8,776 nt of DNA from JAFGPF01 sp964409485 (lineage in GTDB: Bacteria > Chloroflexota > Dehalococcoidia > Dehalococcoidales > RBG-16-60-22): positions 1-8,776 of the forward strand of contig CAYPDM010000060.1 of the NCBI GenBank assembly GCA_964409485.1, read 5' to 3'. Position numbers and translations under genes: made by a program. Below, one piece after another: positions 1 to 5,079 of this stretch (position 1 is its first letter; every line of letters begins with the position of its first letter). The notes under the pieces were generated by a model that saw nothing but the letters and a program-made list of their open reading frames with translations, made no database searches and had not been told where the DNA came from.

Positions 1-105
1 TCAAGGTATATGCCAATAAAAGTGATGCCGCAGCTAACATAACCTTGTTGTCTCGCATTCTGGATTATGGTATAATAGCTTAAAATTCGCTTAGGAAAAC
101 GTAAA
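1..105. other. Window edge: upstream region with unresolved gene end
   Basis: No complete gene lies here. Two readings are possible. On the + strand, frame 3 is open from 3 to a TAA at 81-83 and could be the last 26 codons of an upstream gene; the peptide (KVYANKSDAAANITLLSR, then ILDYGIIA) looks protein-like. On the - strand, an ATG at 40-38 opens a frame beginning MLAAASLLLAYTL and running off the left edge. That resembles the hydrophobic start of a signal peptide and has AAGG just upstream. If the second reading is right, the gap is a divergent promoter region. Neither can be settled from so few bases. Confidence 0.25.
48..76 (+). promoter_or_regulatory. Sigma-70-type promoter of the rpsF operon
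   Basis: A perfect -10 box TATAAT is at 71-76. It is preceded by TGG, which makes an extended -10 (TGnTATAAT). A 4/6 match to the -35 box (TTGTCT, 48-53) sits 17 nt upstream. Transcription would start near 83, leaving a 5' leader of about 20-25 nt before the rpsF GTG. This is the only strong promoter seen before 4683 and probably drives the whole ribosomal protein and membrane-insertion cluster. Confidence 0.75.
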
Positions 106-435
106 GTGGTAAGAAAAAAACAAGAAGTAAAAGTAGAAAGCACCAGGTTGCAGGACTACGAAATGGTTTTTATCGTCAGCCCTGAAATAGCCGATGAAGA
201 ATTGGAAGGTAAAGTAAACAACGTAAGTGAGTTCATCACCGGCAGGGAAGGCGTTATGTCCGAAGTAGAAGTCTGGGGAAAGAGAAAACTGGCGTACCCG
301 TTGAAGCATTTTCTGGAGGGCAATTACGTTCTGGCCAGGTTCAAGTTAAGCCCGGTACGATGCCGGGAATTAGAAGCGAACATCGAAATATCTGAAGACA
401 TTTTGAGACATCTATTAATTAAAGTGGGTGATTAA
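106..435 (+). CDS. rpsF: 30S ribosomal protein S6
   Basis: S6 is a small-subunit protein that binds 16S rRNA in the platform as a partner of S18. The 109-aa product has the family's typical start DYEMVFIVSPE (residues 17-27), the middle WGKRKLAYPLKH, where S6 proteins carry G-x-R-x-L-A-Y-x-I, and a C-terminal DILRHLLIKV. The GTG start at 106 is preceded by AGGA at 93-96. It gives a 16-residue charged N-terminal extension before the usual S6 start. A TTG at 148 would remove most of it but has no spaced ribosome binding site, so I keep GTG 106. It is the first gene of rpsF-ssb-rpsR, 49 nt before ssb, and is led by the promoter at 48-76. The family assignment is secure; the exact start is slightly less so. 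Confidence 0.95.
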   Translation: MVRKKQEVKVESTRLQDYEMVFIVSPEIADEELEGKVNNVSEFITGREGVMSEVEVWGKRKLAYPLKHFLEGNYVLARFKLSPVRCRELEANIEISEDILRHLLIKVGD

Positions 436-484
436 GCAAAAGGATTATCGAGTTCATGAGTTGTATCGGGGAGGTGAAGAGGTA

Positions 485-925
485 ATGCCGAGTTTGAACA
501 AAGTGACCATTATTGGGAATGTTGGGAACGAACCCGAGATGCGTTTCACCCCGAATGGCAAGCCCGTGACTTCTTTTTCCGTAGCCACTAACTGGGTCTA
601 TACGTCTCCGGAGGGAGAACGCCGGCAGGAAACGGAATGGTTTAGCGTGGTGGCCTGGAACCGTCTGGCCGAACAATGCAACCAGTTTCTCGCCAAAGGC
701 AGGCTTGTCTACGCCGAGGGAAGAATACATACGCGGAACTGGGAAGGCCAGGACGGTCAGCCCCATTCTAAAATTGAAGTAATCGCCAACCGGGTTATCT
801 TCCTGGACAGGCGCGGGCCGGCCGCACTTCCGGATGAAAGGTCCGACGATGCAGGAGTTATACCGGATGAGAAACCGGATGAGTCGCCCGTGGCCGAGAT
901 GGAACCTGAAGACCTTCCGTTTTAA
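485..925 (+). CDS. ssb: Single-stranded DNA-binding protein
   Basis: SSB coats single-stranded DNA during replication, recombination and repair and recruits partner enzymes through its acidic tail. The 146-aa product has an OB fold at residues about 4-108 (LNKVTIIGNVGNEPEMRFT, then ETEWFSVVAWNRLAEQC and LVYAEGRIHTRNW). A short acidic linker follows, and the protein ends in EPEDLPF, the classic C-terminal tip that docks onto RecO, PriA and similar partners. The ATG at 485 is chosen because a near-perfect Shine-Dalgarno GGAGGTGA (470-477) lies 7 nt upstream. An in-frame GTG at 428 would add 19 non-conserved residues and overlap the end of rpsF, so it is rejected. The location between rpsF and rpsR is the standard bacterial arrangement. 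Confidence 0.97.
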   Translation: MPSLNKVTIIGNVGNEPEMRFTPNGKPVTSFSVATNWVYTSPEGERRQETEWFSVVAWNRLAEQCNQFLAKGRLVYAEGRIHTRNWEGQDGQPHSKIEVIANRVIFLDRRGPAALPDERSDDAGVIPDEKPDESPVAEMEPEDLPF

Positions 926-965
926 TTATTAACGAGAATACTTTAAATAATATATTGAGGGCAGG

Positions 966-1262
966 ATGGCACAAACTAGAGATAACAGAACCAGGAGACC
1001 GGGTAGGTCGAAGTATATACCCAAGCGTAAGGTTTGTTTCTTCTGCCGGGATAAAGTACGGTATATAGACTATAAAAACCCGGCATTATTGAGGCCTTAT
1101 ATATCCGATAGGGGAAAGATAGCGCCACGTCGGAAAAGCGGCGCCTGCGCCAGGCACCAGCGCGCGCTGGCCGTAGCCATAAAAAGGGCGCGGCACCTGG
1201 CTTTGCTGCCCTACGTATCGGCGCATATCAGCAAGACCGGTGGCGTAGGATTAAAGAGCTGA
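966..1262 (+). CDS. rpsR: 30S ribosomal protein S18, zinc-binding (C+) form
   Basis: S18 pairs with S6 on the 30S platform. The 98-aa product carries the family core: KVCFFC (22-27), YIDYKNPALLRPYISDRGKI (33-52), PRRKSGACARHQR (54-66) and IKRARHLALLPY (72-83). It keeps all four candidate zinc ligands, C24, C27, C61 and H64, so it is the C+ form; Bacillus S18, by contrast, has lost them. The ATG start at 966 has GAGGG at 957-961. The C-terminal tail HISKTGGVGLKS is a little longer than average. It lies 40 nt after ssb. No rplI follows, although rplI often ends this cluster. Confidence 0.97.
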   Translation: MAQTRDNRTRRPGRSKYIPKRKVCFFCRDKVRYIDYKNPALLRPYISDRGKIAPRRKSGACARHQRALAVAIKRARHLALLPYVSAHISKTGGVGLKS

Positions 1263-1334
1263 TATCTCTGGATTCACTCGTTTCTGGATTTTCCATTTCT
1301 TTAATAATTGTTCCTTTGCTAGCAGGGAGATAAA

Positions 1335-1475
1335 GTGGGGAAAAGTACATATAAACCAAAACGTATTCCGAGGAAGCGCGAGCACGGTTTCTTGAAAAGA
1401 ATGAGCACACGTGGCGGTCGCGCTGTTTTAAAATCGAGGCGATTGAAGGGTCGGAAGAAATTAACTGTTATCTAA
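1335..1475 (+). CDS. rpmH: 50S ribosomal protein L34
   Basis: L34 is a small, very basic protein of the large subunit. The 46-aa product starts MGKSTYKPKRIPRKREHGF and continues with KRMSTRGGRAVLKSRRLKGR, ending KKLTVI. This is the full family pattern (the Y/F-x-P-x, H-GF-x-R-M and T-GR-x-VL-x-RR-KGRK blocks) at normal length. The start is GTG at 1335, with AGGGAG (1324-1329) about 5 nt upstream. It is followed after 32 nt by rnpA, the near-universal bacterial arrangement. No dnaA is upstream; rpsR is there instead. Confidence 0.95.
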   Translation: MGKSTYKPKRIPRKREHGFLKRMSTRGGRAVLKSRRLKGRKKLTVI

Positions 1476-1507
1476 CGGATGAAATTAACGACCCGGGCGG
1501 GGTAGCC

Positions 1508-1870
1508 GTGAGGGGCGAACATAATTTAACCAGAAAGACACAGTTTACGCTGGTGTACAGTGAAGGCAAAACGTGGGCAGGCAGGGAAATAGTAGTCAAA
1601 GCCCTACCCAACGGCCTTAATTCGTCCAGACACGGCTTTACAGTCAGCAAACGCGTGGGCAATGCGGTGGTTCGTAACCGGGTAAAACGTTTGCTGCGGG
1701 AAATAGTAAGACAGACTCCCCTGCAGCCGGGGTGGGATATCATCTTTATTGCCCGTACTGCGGCGGCGGGGACTGATTATGAGAATCTGGGGAAAACGGT
1801 CAGGAAATTATTATTCCGGGCCGGATTGTTTTTGGGGGAATATGAAGGCGTTAGCCCTGGAGCTAATTAA
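1508..1870 (+). CDS. rnpA: Ribonuclease P protein component
   Basis: This is the protein subunit of RNase P, which helps the RNA subunit bind pre-tRNA and remove its 5' leader. The 120-aa product shows the RNR signature RVGNAVVRNRVKR at residues 49-61, an aromatic-rich N-terminal part (LTRKTQFTLVYSEGK, 7-21) and the later block GWDIIFIAR (75-83), in the family's usual order and length. The GTG start at 1508 fits the usual N-terminus, which begins just before the L-T-R block. The G-rich GGGCGGGG just upstream is a poor Shine-Dalgarno, so translation may depend partly on coupling to rpmH, 32 nt away. The 3' end overlaps yidD. Confidence 0.96.
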   Translation: MRGEHNLTRKTQFTLVYSEGKTWAGREIVVKALPNGLNSSRHGFTVSKRVGNAVVRNRVKRLLREIVRQTPLQPGWDIIFIARTAAAGTDYENLGKTVRKLLFRAGLFLGEYEGVSPGAN

Positions 1871-2051
1871 GTTCTATCAGCTCACCTGGTCGCGTGTCAT
1901 GCCGCCGTCCTGCCGTTTCAGGCCGACATGCTCGCAATACACCTACGAAGCTATAGTAAAGTTCGGGATATTTAAAGGAATCGGCCTGGGAATCAGGCGT
2001 ATCGTCCGGTGTCATCCCTTCAATCCCGGCGGTTATGACCCGGTACCGTAA
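1842..2051 (+). CDS. yidD: Membrane protein insertion efficiency factor YidD
   Basis: YidD is a small membrane-associated protein that aids insertion of inner-membrane proteins near YidC. The 69-aa product has the full family signature: FYQLTWSRVMPPSCRFRPTCSQY within residues 11-33, including C24 and C30, then the G-x-x-x-G repeats of GIFKGIGLGIRR (42-53), and RCHPFNPGGYDPVP at the end (56-69). The ATG at 1842 has GGGGGAA (1834-1840) next to it. Its start overlaps the last 29 nt of rnpA, suggesting translational coupling. A longer reading from 1749 would run deep inside rnpA and adds only arginine-rich out-of-frame sequence, so it is rejected. Confidence 0.95.
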   Translation: MKALALELIKFYQLTWSRVMPPSCRFRPTCSQYTYEAIVKFGIFKGIGLGIRRIVRCHPFNPGGYDPVP

Positions 2052-2084
2052 CTATGGTTAGTCTTCCCTTAAAAGGAGAATATA

Positions 2085-3239
2085 TTGAATCTAAAAGGTA
2101 AATGGCGAGTCGGCCGGATAGTATTACTGCTGGTTTTAATGCTCGCCGTATGCCTGGCTGGTTTCGGATGCGTCAAAGGCCTGGCGCCGATTGGATGGTC
2201 GGGGGGCAGCATCTCCGATAATACCCTGTTTGTTGGTACCAGGGAGGGCCGGCTGGTAGCGATTAATCTCGCCGATGAAAGCCGTCTCTGGACCGAACCG
2301 CTCAAGAAGGTCGGCCAAACCGGCCTCTTCGGCTGTTCACCCATTATGGGCGGCGGTTGCGGAAGCGGCTCTGCCGGGGTGGCTATCTACGGCACGCCGG
2401 TGGTATATGGGGAACTGGTTTATATTGCCGGATATAACGGCAAGATTTATGCTTATAACACTACGTCGCTAGCCTTGAGGTGGGTATACCCGCGGGAAAG
2501 CAATCTCAATCCGTTCGTCGGGGGAATCGTTATCTCCGGGGACAGGTTGTACATCGGCGGTGAAGACGGCAAAGTATACGCCCTTGACGCCGCCACCGGC
2601 GACCCCGTCTGGGAGTTTCAGACCGATGACAAAATCTGGGGAACGCCGACTTTATACGATGGCAAGCTGTTTATCGGCTCTTTCGATAAGAAACTCTACG
2701 CCCTCGATGCCGCCGACGGCAGCAAAGAATGGGAGTTTCTCACCGAAGGCTCCATTATAGCCACGCCCCTGGTTTATAACGACGTGGTGTATATAGGGTC
2801 TTTCGACCGGAACCTGTATGCCGTGAACGTTTCCAACGGCTCGCTAAAGTGGCAGTTCATGGCTAATAACTGGTTTTGGGCCGAGCCGGTGGTCGTTAAC
2901 GATGTAATATACGCGCCCTGTCTCGATAATTATGTATATACCATTAAAGAAGAAAACGGAGCGAAAATAGACGAGTATGAACTGGGAGGTCCCGTATCAT
3001 CCAGGCCGGTTGTCGTCAACGATTCCGTTATCGTCGCCACGACAAAAGGCGTTGTCTATTCGATTTCCATGACAACGAAGGAAGTTTCTCATCTGGCGGA
3101 TTTTGAACAGGATGTAGACGGTCCCCTTACGGAGTATGAAGGCATCGTCTATATCCATACGCCGGATGGTTCTCTGCGGCGCATTAACGCTGCCACCGGC
3201 GCGATATTACGCCCCATCTCTCTAGAGAGTCAGAATTGA
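2085..3239 (+). CDS. PQQ-type (BamB-like) beta-propeller, probable lipoprotein
   Basis: The 384-aa product starts with a basic segment and a hydrophobic stretch (RIVLLLVLMLAVCLAG, residues 11-26) followed by C29. The signal is clear. The lipobox (GFGC) is weak because position -3 is Gly rather than Leu, so lipid anchoring is likely but not certain. The rest is built of about seven to eight propeller blades of the PQQ/quinoprotein type, with repeats such as LYIGGEDGKVYALDAATGD, LFIGSFDKKLYALDAADGS and VYIGSFDRNLYAVNVSNGS, each followed by a W-x-F strand. A glycine-rich insert between the first blades carries C84 and C92, a possible disulfide. No enzyme active-site motif was recognised, so a scaffold or binding role outside the membrane is more likely than a dehydrogenase. 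The start is TTG at 2085 with AAAGGAGA at 2072-2079. It lies between yidD and yidC with short gaps (33 and 11 nt), which suggests a role near membrane-protein insertion; this is inference. Confidence 0.85.
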   Translation: MNLKGKWRVGRIVLLLVLMLAVCLAGFGCVKGLAPIGWSGGSISDNTLFVGTREGRLVAINLADESRLWTEPLKKVGQTGLFGCSPIMGGGCGSGSAGVAIYGTPVVYGELVYIAGYNGKIYAYNTTSLALRWVYPRESNLNPFVGGIVISGDRLYIGGEDGKVYALDAATGDPVWEFQTDDKIWGTPTLYDGKLFIGSFDKKLYALDAADGSKEWEFLTEGSIIATPLVYNDVVYIGSFDRNLYAVNVSNGSLKWQFMANNWFWAEPVVVNDVIYAPCLDNYVYTIKEENGAKIDEYELGGPVSSRPVVVNDSVIVATTKGVVYSISMTTKEVSHLADFEQDVDGPLTEYEGIVYIHTPDGSLRRINAATGAILRPISLESQN

Positions 3240-3250
3240 GGTAGCATAGA

Positions 3251-4162
3251 TTGAATCCCTGGGAACTCATAATCCAGCAGCCGGTAACCAACGTCCTCAT
3301 CGTAATGTCGCATTACCTGGGCGATAGCTTCGGTCTGGCTATTATTGCCCTGACCGTAATCGTCAATATCTGCATGTTTCCGCTGACGCTTAGCCAGATA
3401 AGGTCGTCCAAGGCGATGCAGGACCTGCAACCTAAAATAGCCGAGCTCCAGAAGAAGTTCGGCAAAGACAAGCAAAAGCTGACCCAGGAACAGATGAAAC
3501 TTTACAAAGAATCGGGCGTCAAGCCGGCCGGTTGTTTTATCACCATGGTCATCCAGATGCCGGTATGGATTGCCCTCTACCAGTCCATCATGCTGGCCCT
3601 GGCGGTAGCCCCGGAAGGCCTGCTTAACCTGTCCAAGTACCTTTACCCCTGGCCGATAGTGTTTTCCGTCCTGCCGCTGGATAGAAGCTTCCTGATGTTG
3701 GACCTGGCCCAGCCGAATTTCATCCTGGCTATCCTGGTCGGGGCTTCGATGTGGTTGCAGCAGAAGATGTCTACCACCATACCTTCCGACCCCCGGCAGG
3801 CGCAGCAAAGCCAGATGATGCTCTGGATGATGCCGATGATGTTCGCTCTGCTGGCATTGTCGTTCCCCAGCGGACTGTCGCTTTACTGGGTGGCCAACAG
3901 CGTCGTGAGGGTAGTGTTGCAGTACCGTGTGACCGGATGGGGCGGCCTGCGGCGTAAACCCGCGGAAACGACGGCTGACACCGATAAGAAATATGTGAAG
4001 TTCGATGAGTCCGGGGAAAAGAAGTCGGTCGATGATGTCGGTGCGGATATCGTTATTTCGGATACCGACCCTGACAGAAAAGATATCTACCAACCGTCTA
4101 AACCCAGTAAAGCTAGGTATCAACCGGGCAAGGACCGGGCACAGCGACGTCGTAAAAAGTAA
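3251..4162 (+). CDS. yidC: Membrane protein insertase YidC/Oxa1 family
   Basis: YidC inserts proteins into the cytoplasmic membrane, alone or with SecYEG. The 303-aa product is the short, single-domain type without the large periplasmic domain of proteobacterial YidC. It has a first helix at about 28-47, then the cytoplasmic coiled hairpin with SSKAMQDLQPKIAELQKKFG (52-71) and KLTQEQMKLYKESGVKPAGC (76-95). The conserved helix ITMVIQMPVWIALYQSIM (97-114) and further helices near 155-172, 190-205 and 207-225 follow. The tail from about 232 is hydrophilic and ends in basic QRRRKK, which could touch the ribosome. N39 lies where the groove arginine usually is (see findings). The TTG start at 3251 has GAGG at 3238-3241, overlapping the stop of the upstream gene. 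jag follows after 14 nt. Confidence 0.96.
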   Translation: MNPWELIIQQPVTNVLIVMSHYLGDSFGLAIIALTVIVNICMFPLTLSQIRSSKAMQDLQPKIAELQKKFGKDKQKLTQEQMKLYKESGVKPAGCFITMVIQMPVWIALYQSIMLALAVAPEGLLNLSKYLYPWPIVFSVLPLDRSFLMLDLAQPNFILAILVGASMWLQQKMSTTIPSDPRQAQQSQMMLWMMPMMFALLALSFPSGLSLYWVANSVVRVVLQYRVTGWGGLRRKPAETTADTDKKYVKFDESGEKKSVDDVGADIVISDTDPDRKDIYQPSKPSKARYQPGKDRAQRRRKK

Positions 4163-4176
4163 GAGGTTAGGCAGAA

Positions 4177-4686
4177 ATGGAAATACCGGAAGAACAGGCT
4201 GAAATTTATGAAACGGCGAAAAGCATACTGGAAAAGCTCCTGGAACTGATGGACCTGCCGGCGGCGGTAGCCCTCTCTGATGAATTTACGGTTATCGATG
4301 AAGACGGCCGCGCCTCTTCTATCGGACTCAATATCGAAGGCGAAGACCTGGGGATATTAATCGGGCGGCGGGGACAGACCATGGCGTCCCTGCAGCATAT
4401 CGTCAGGCTGATAGTATCGCACCATACCGAGGAAAGGCTTCCCATCGTTCTCGATGTGGAAGGTTATAAGCAGCGTCGCTGTGAAGGACTGCGCGCCCTT
4501 GCCATGAGACTGGCCGACCAGGTATCAACGCGCAAAATGCCGTTTGCCATGGAGCCGATGACGCCTTTTGAGAGACGCGTTATCCACCTCGCCCTGGCCG
4601 ACCATCCAGATGTTATGACGGAAAGCACCGGGGTAGGCGAATCTCGCAAGGTGGTTATTACGCCCAAAAGAATTCCCCACTATTGA
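4177..4686 (+). CDS. jag: KH and R3H domain RNA-binding protein (Jag/KhpB)
   Basis: Jag/KhpB is a cytoplasmic RNA-binding protein that is typically encoded beside yidC and is linked in other bacteria to cell-envelope and division control. The 169-aa product begins with a helix (ETAKSILEKLLELMDL, 12-27). A type-II KH domain follows, with the loop GRRG at 63-66 inside GILIGRRGQTMASLQ, and then the block DVEGYKQRR (93-101). The R3H domain is at about 106-165 with R133-x3-H137 (ERRVIHLALADHPDV) and a closing ESRKVVITP. The separate N-terminal Jag_N domain of many homologues is absent, so this is the short form. The ATG start at 4177 has AGAGG at 4162-4166. It is the last gene of the putative long operon; a new promoter seems to overlap its stop codon. 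Confidence 0.95.
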   Translation: MEIPEEQAEIYETAKSILEKLLELMDLPAAVALSDEFTVIDEDGRASSIGLNIEGEDLGILIGRRGQTMASLQHIVRLIVSHHTEERLPIVLDVEGYKQRRCEGLRALAMRLADQVSTRKMPFAMEPMTPFERRVIHLALADHPDVMTESTGVGESRKVVITPKRIPHY

Positions 4687-4711
4687 TTTATCCATAAAGT
4701 TGTGTTAACAT
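4683..4711 (+). promoter_or_regulatory. Probable promoter of the ileS T-box leader
   Basis: TTGATT (4683-4688, 4/6 of a -35 box) is followed 17 nt later by TAACAT (4706-4711, 4/6 of a -10 box). The predicted transcription start near 4718 falls just before the first pairing bases of Stem I at 4724, as expected for a T-box leader. The match is modest, and the -35 overlaps the jag stop codon. Read-through from jag is also possible. Confidence 0.4.
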
Positions 4712-4717
4712 AAAGCT

Positions 4718-5000
4718 GATAAAGGCTGTGACGGAGAAGATTAGGGGCGGAAAAGGGTATTAAGCGAGTCTGGTACGGTGTGAGCAGGCATATCCTCTCC
4801 CTGAAAATCCCTCCCGAGCTGCCAACCGAAAGGCAAACGGTATAATCCCGCCGAGTAGGCCTGGACGGACTCGTCAACCGTTATCCGTGACGAGGGCATG
4901 AATGGTGCCCTGTAGAGTGCCCCGATTTTATCAGGGAATTTGGGTGGTACCGCGGGAGCTTTTTAAAAGTCTCGTCCCTTTAAGACGAGGCTTTTTTATT
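4718..5000 (+). ncRNA. T-box riboswitch (tRNA-Ile-sensing leader of ileS)
   Basis: T-box leaders bind a specific tRNA and let transcription continue when it is uncharged. Stem I spans 4724-4823. Its base is GGC/GCC, followed by a kink-turn-like GUGA/CGAG bulge, GGAG (4733-4736)/CUCC (4811-4814), the specifier loop, AGGGG (4743-4747)/UCCCU (4798-4802), and a distal part with GCGAG and GGUGUGAGC. The 3' side of the specifier loop (4803-4810, GAAAAUCC) contains AUC at 4807-4809, an isoleucine codon matching the downstream gene. Stem II (4826-4859) pairs CC/GG and GGC/GCC around GAAA opposite GAGUA, an S-turn. Its loop AACGGU (4836-4841) can pair with ACCGUU (4877-4882), as in a IIA/B pseudoknot. 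Hairpins GGGCA/UGCCC (4894-4910) or CCCUG/CAGGG (4908-4936) may act as Stem III. The T-box GGGTGGTACCGCG is at 4942-4954; its UGGU can pair with a tRNA ending ACCA, which fits tRNA-Ile with discriminator A. Confidence 0.95.
4965..4997 (+). terminator. Intrinsic terminator of the T-box leader
   Basis: AGTCTCGTC (4968-4976) pairs with GACGAGGCT (4984-4992) around the loop CCTTTAA, with one G-U pair. The stem can extend to 12 bp through AAAA/TTTT, and a run of six T follows (4992-4997). In the antiterminated state the CCC at 4976-4978 would instead pair with GGG of the T-box at 4942-4944, and the GAG and CUUUU after the T-box with CUC and AAAAG of the 5' arm. Confidence 0.92.
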
Positions 5001-5010
5001 ATATAAATAT

Positions 5011-5037
5011 GCTGTCGCGAGGAGCGTAGCGACGAAA
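5011..5037. repeat. Short GC-rich hairpin repeat, degraded dispersed-repeat copy
   Basis: The stretch contains GCGAGGAGCGTAGCGACGAA, with the arms GTCGC (5014-5018) and GCGAC (5029-5033). It closely resembles a dispersed intergenic repeat I remember from many bacterial genomes, with the core GCGAGGAGCGAAGCGACGAA. Here the flanking ATTGC and GCAAT arms are eroded. It lies between the T-box terminator and the ileS ribosome binding site, so it is part of the ileS mRNA leader. The family identity is from memory only. Confidence 0.55.
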
Positions 5038-5067
5038 ATAATACAGTGGCCGGAAGGTTGCGGCACC

Positions 5068-5073
5068 GGGAGA
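5068..5073 (+). promoter_or_regulatory. Ribosome binding site of ileS
   Basis: GGGAGA lies 6 nt before the ATG at 5080 and supports that start. Just upstream, GTGGCCG (5046-5052) can pair with CGGCAC (5061-5066) with one bulged base. This weak hairpin ends two bases before the site and could affect access to it. Confidence 0.7.
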
Positions 5074-5079
5074 ATAAAT

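Noticed and set aside
428..484. Longer ssb start at GTG 428
   Set aside because: The added 19 residues are not SSB-like and overlap the rpsF stop. The ATG at 485 has a near-perfect Shine-Dalgarno.
1263..1334. Promoter or terminator in the 72-nt rpsR-rpmH gap
   Set aside because: TAATAA near 1302 has only a poor -35 partner and no stable hairpin with a T-run is present. The eight-base direct repeat TCTGGATT (1267-1274 and 1283-1290) is too short to mean much.
1749..1841. Longer yidD start inside rnpA
   Set aside because: The added residues are out-of-frame rnpA sequence. The family's N-terminus matches the ATG at 1842, which has its own ribosome binding site.
3230..4123. A 297-codon open frame on the - strand opposite yidC
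   Set aside because: It mirrors yidC almost end to end and is rich in His, Arg and Gln. It shows no recognisable domain, and yidC itself is certain.
4688..4696. TTATCCATA, one mismatch from a DnaA box, near rpmH-rnpA-yidC genes that often sit by the origin
   Set aside because: It is a single imperfect box with no cluster of further boxes, no AT-rich unwinding region and no dnaA or dnaN nearby. The site is better explained as ileS promoter and leader DNA.
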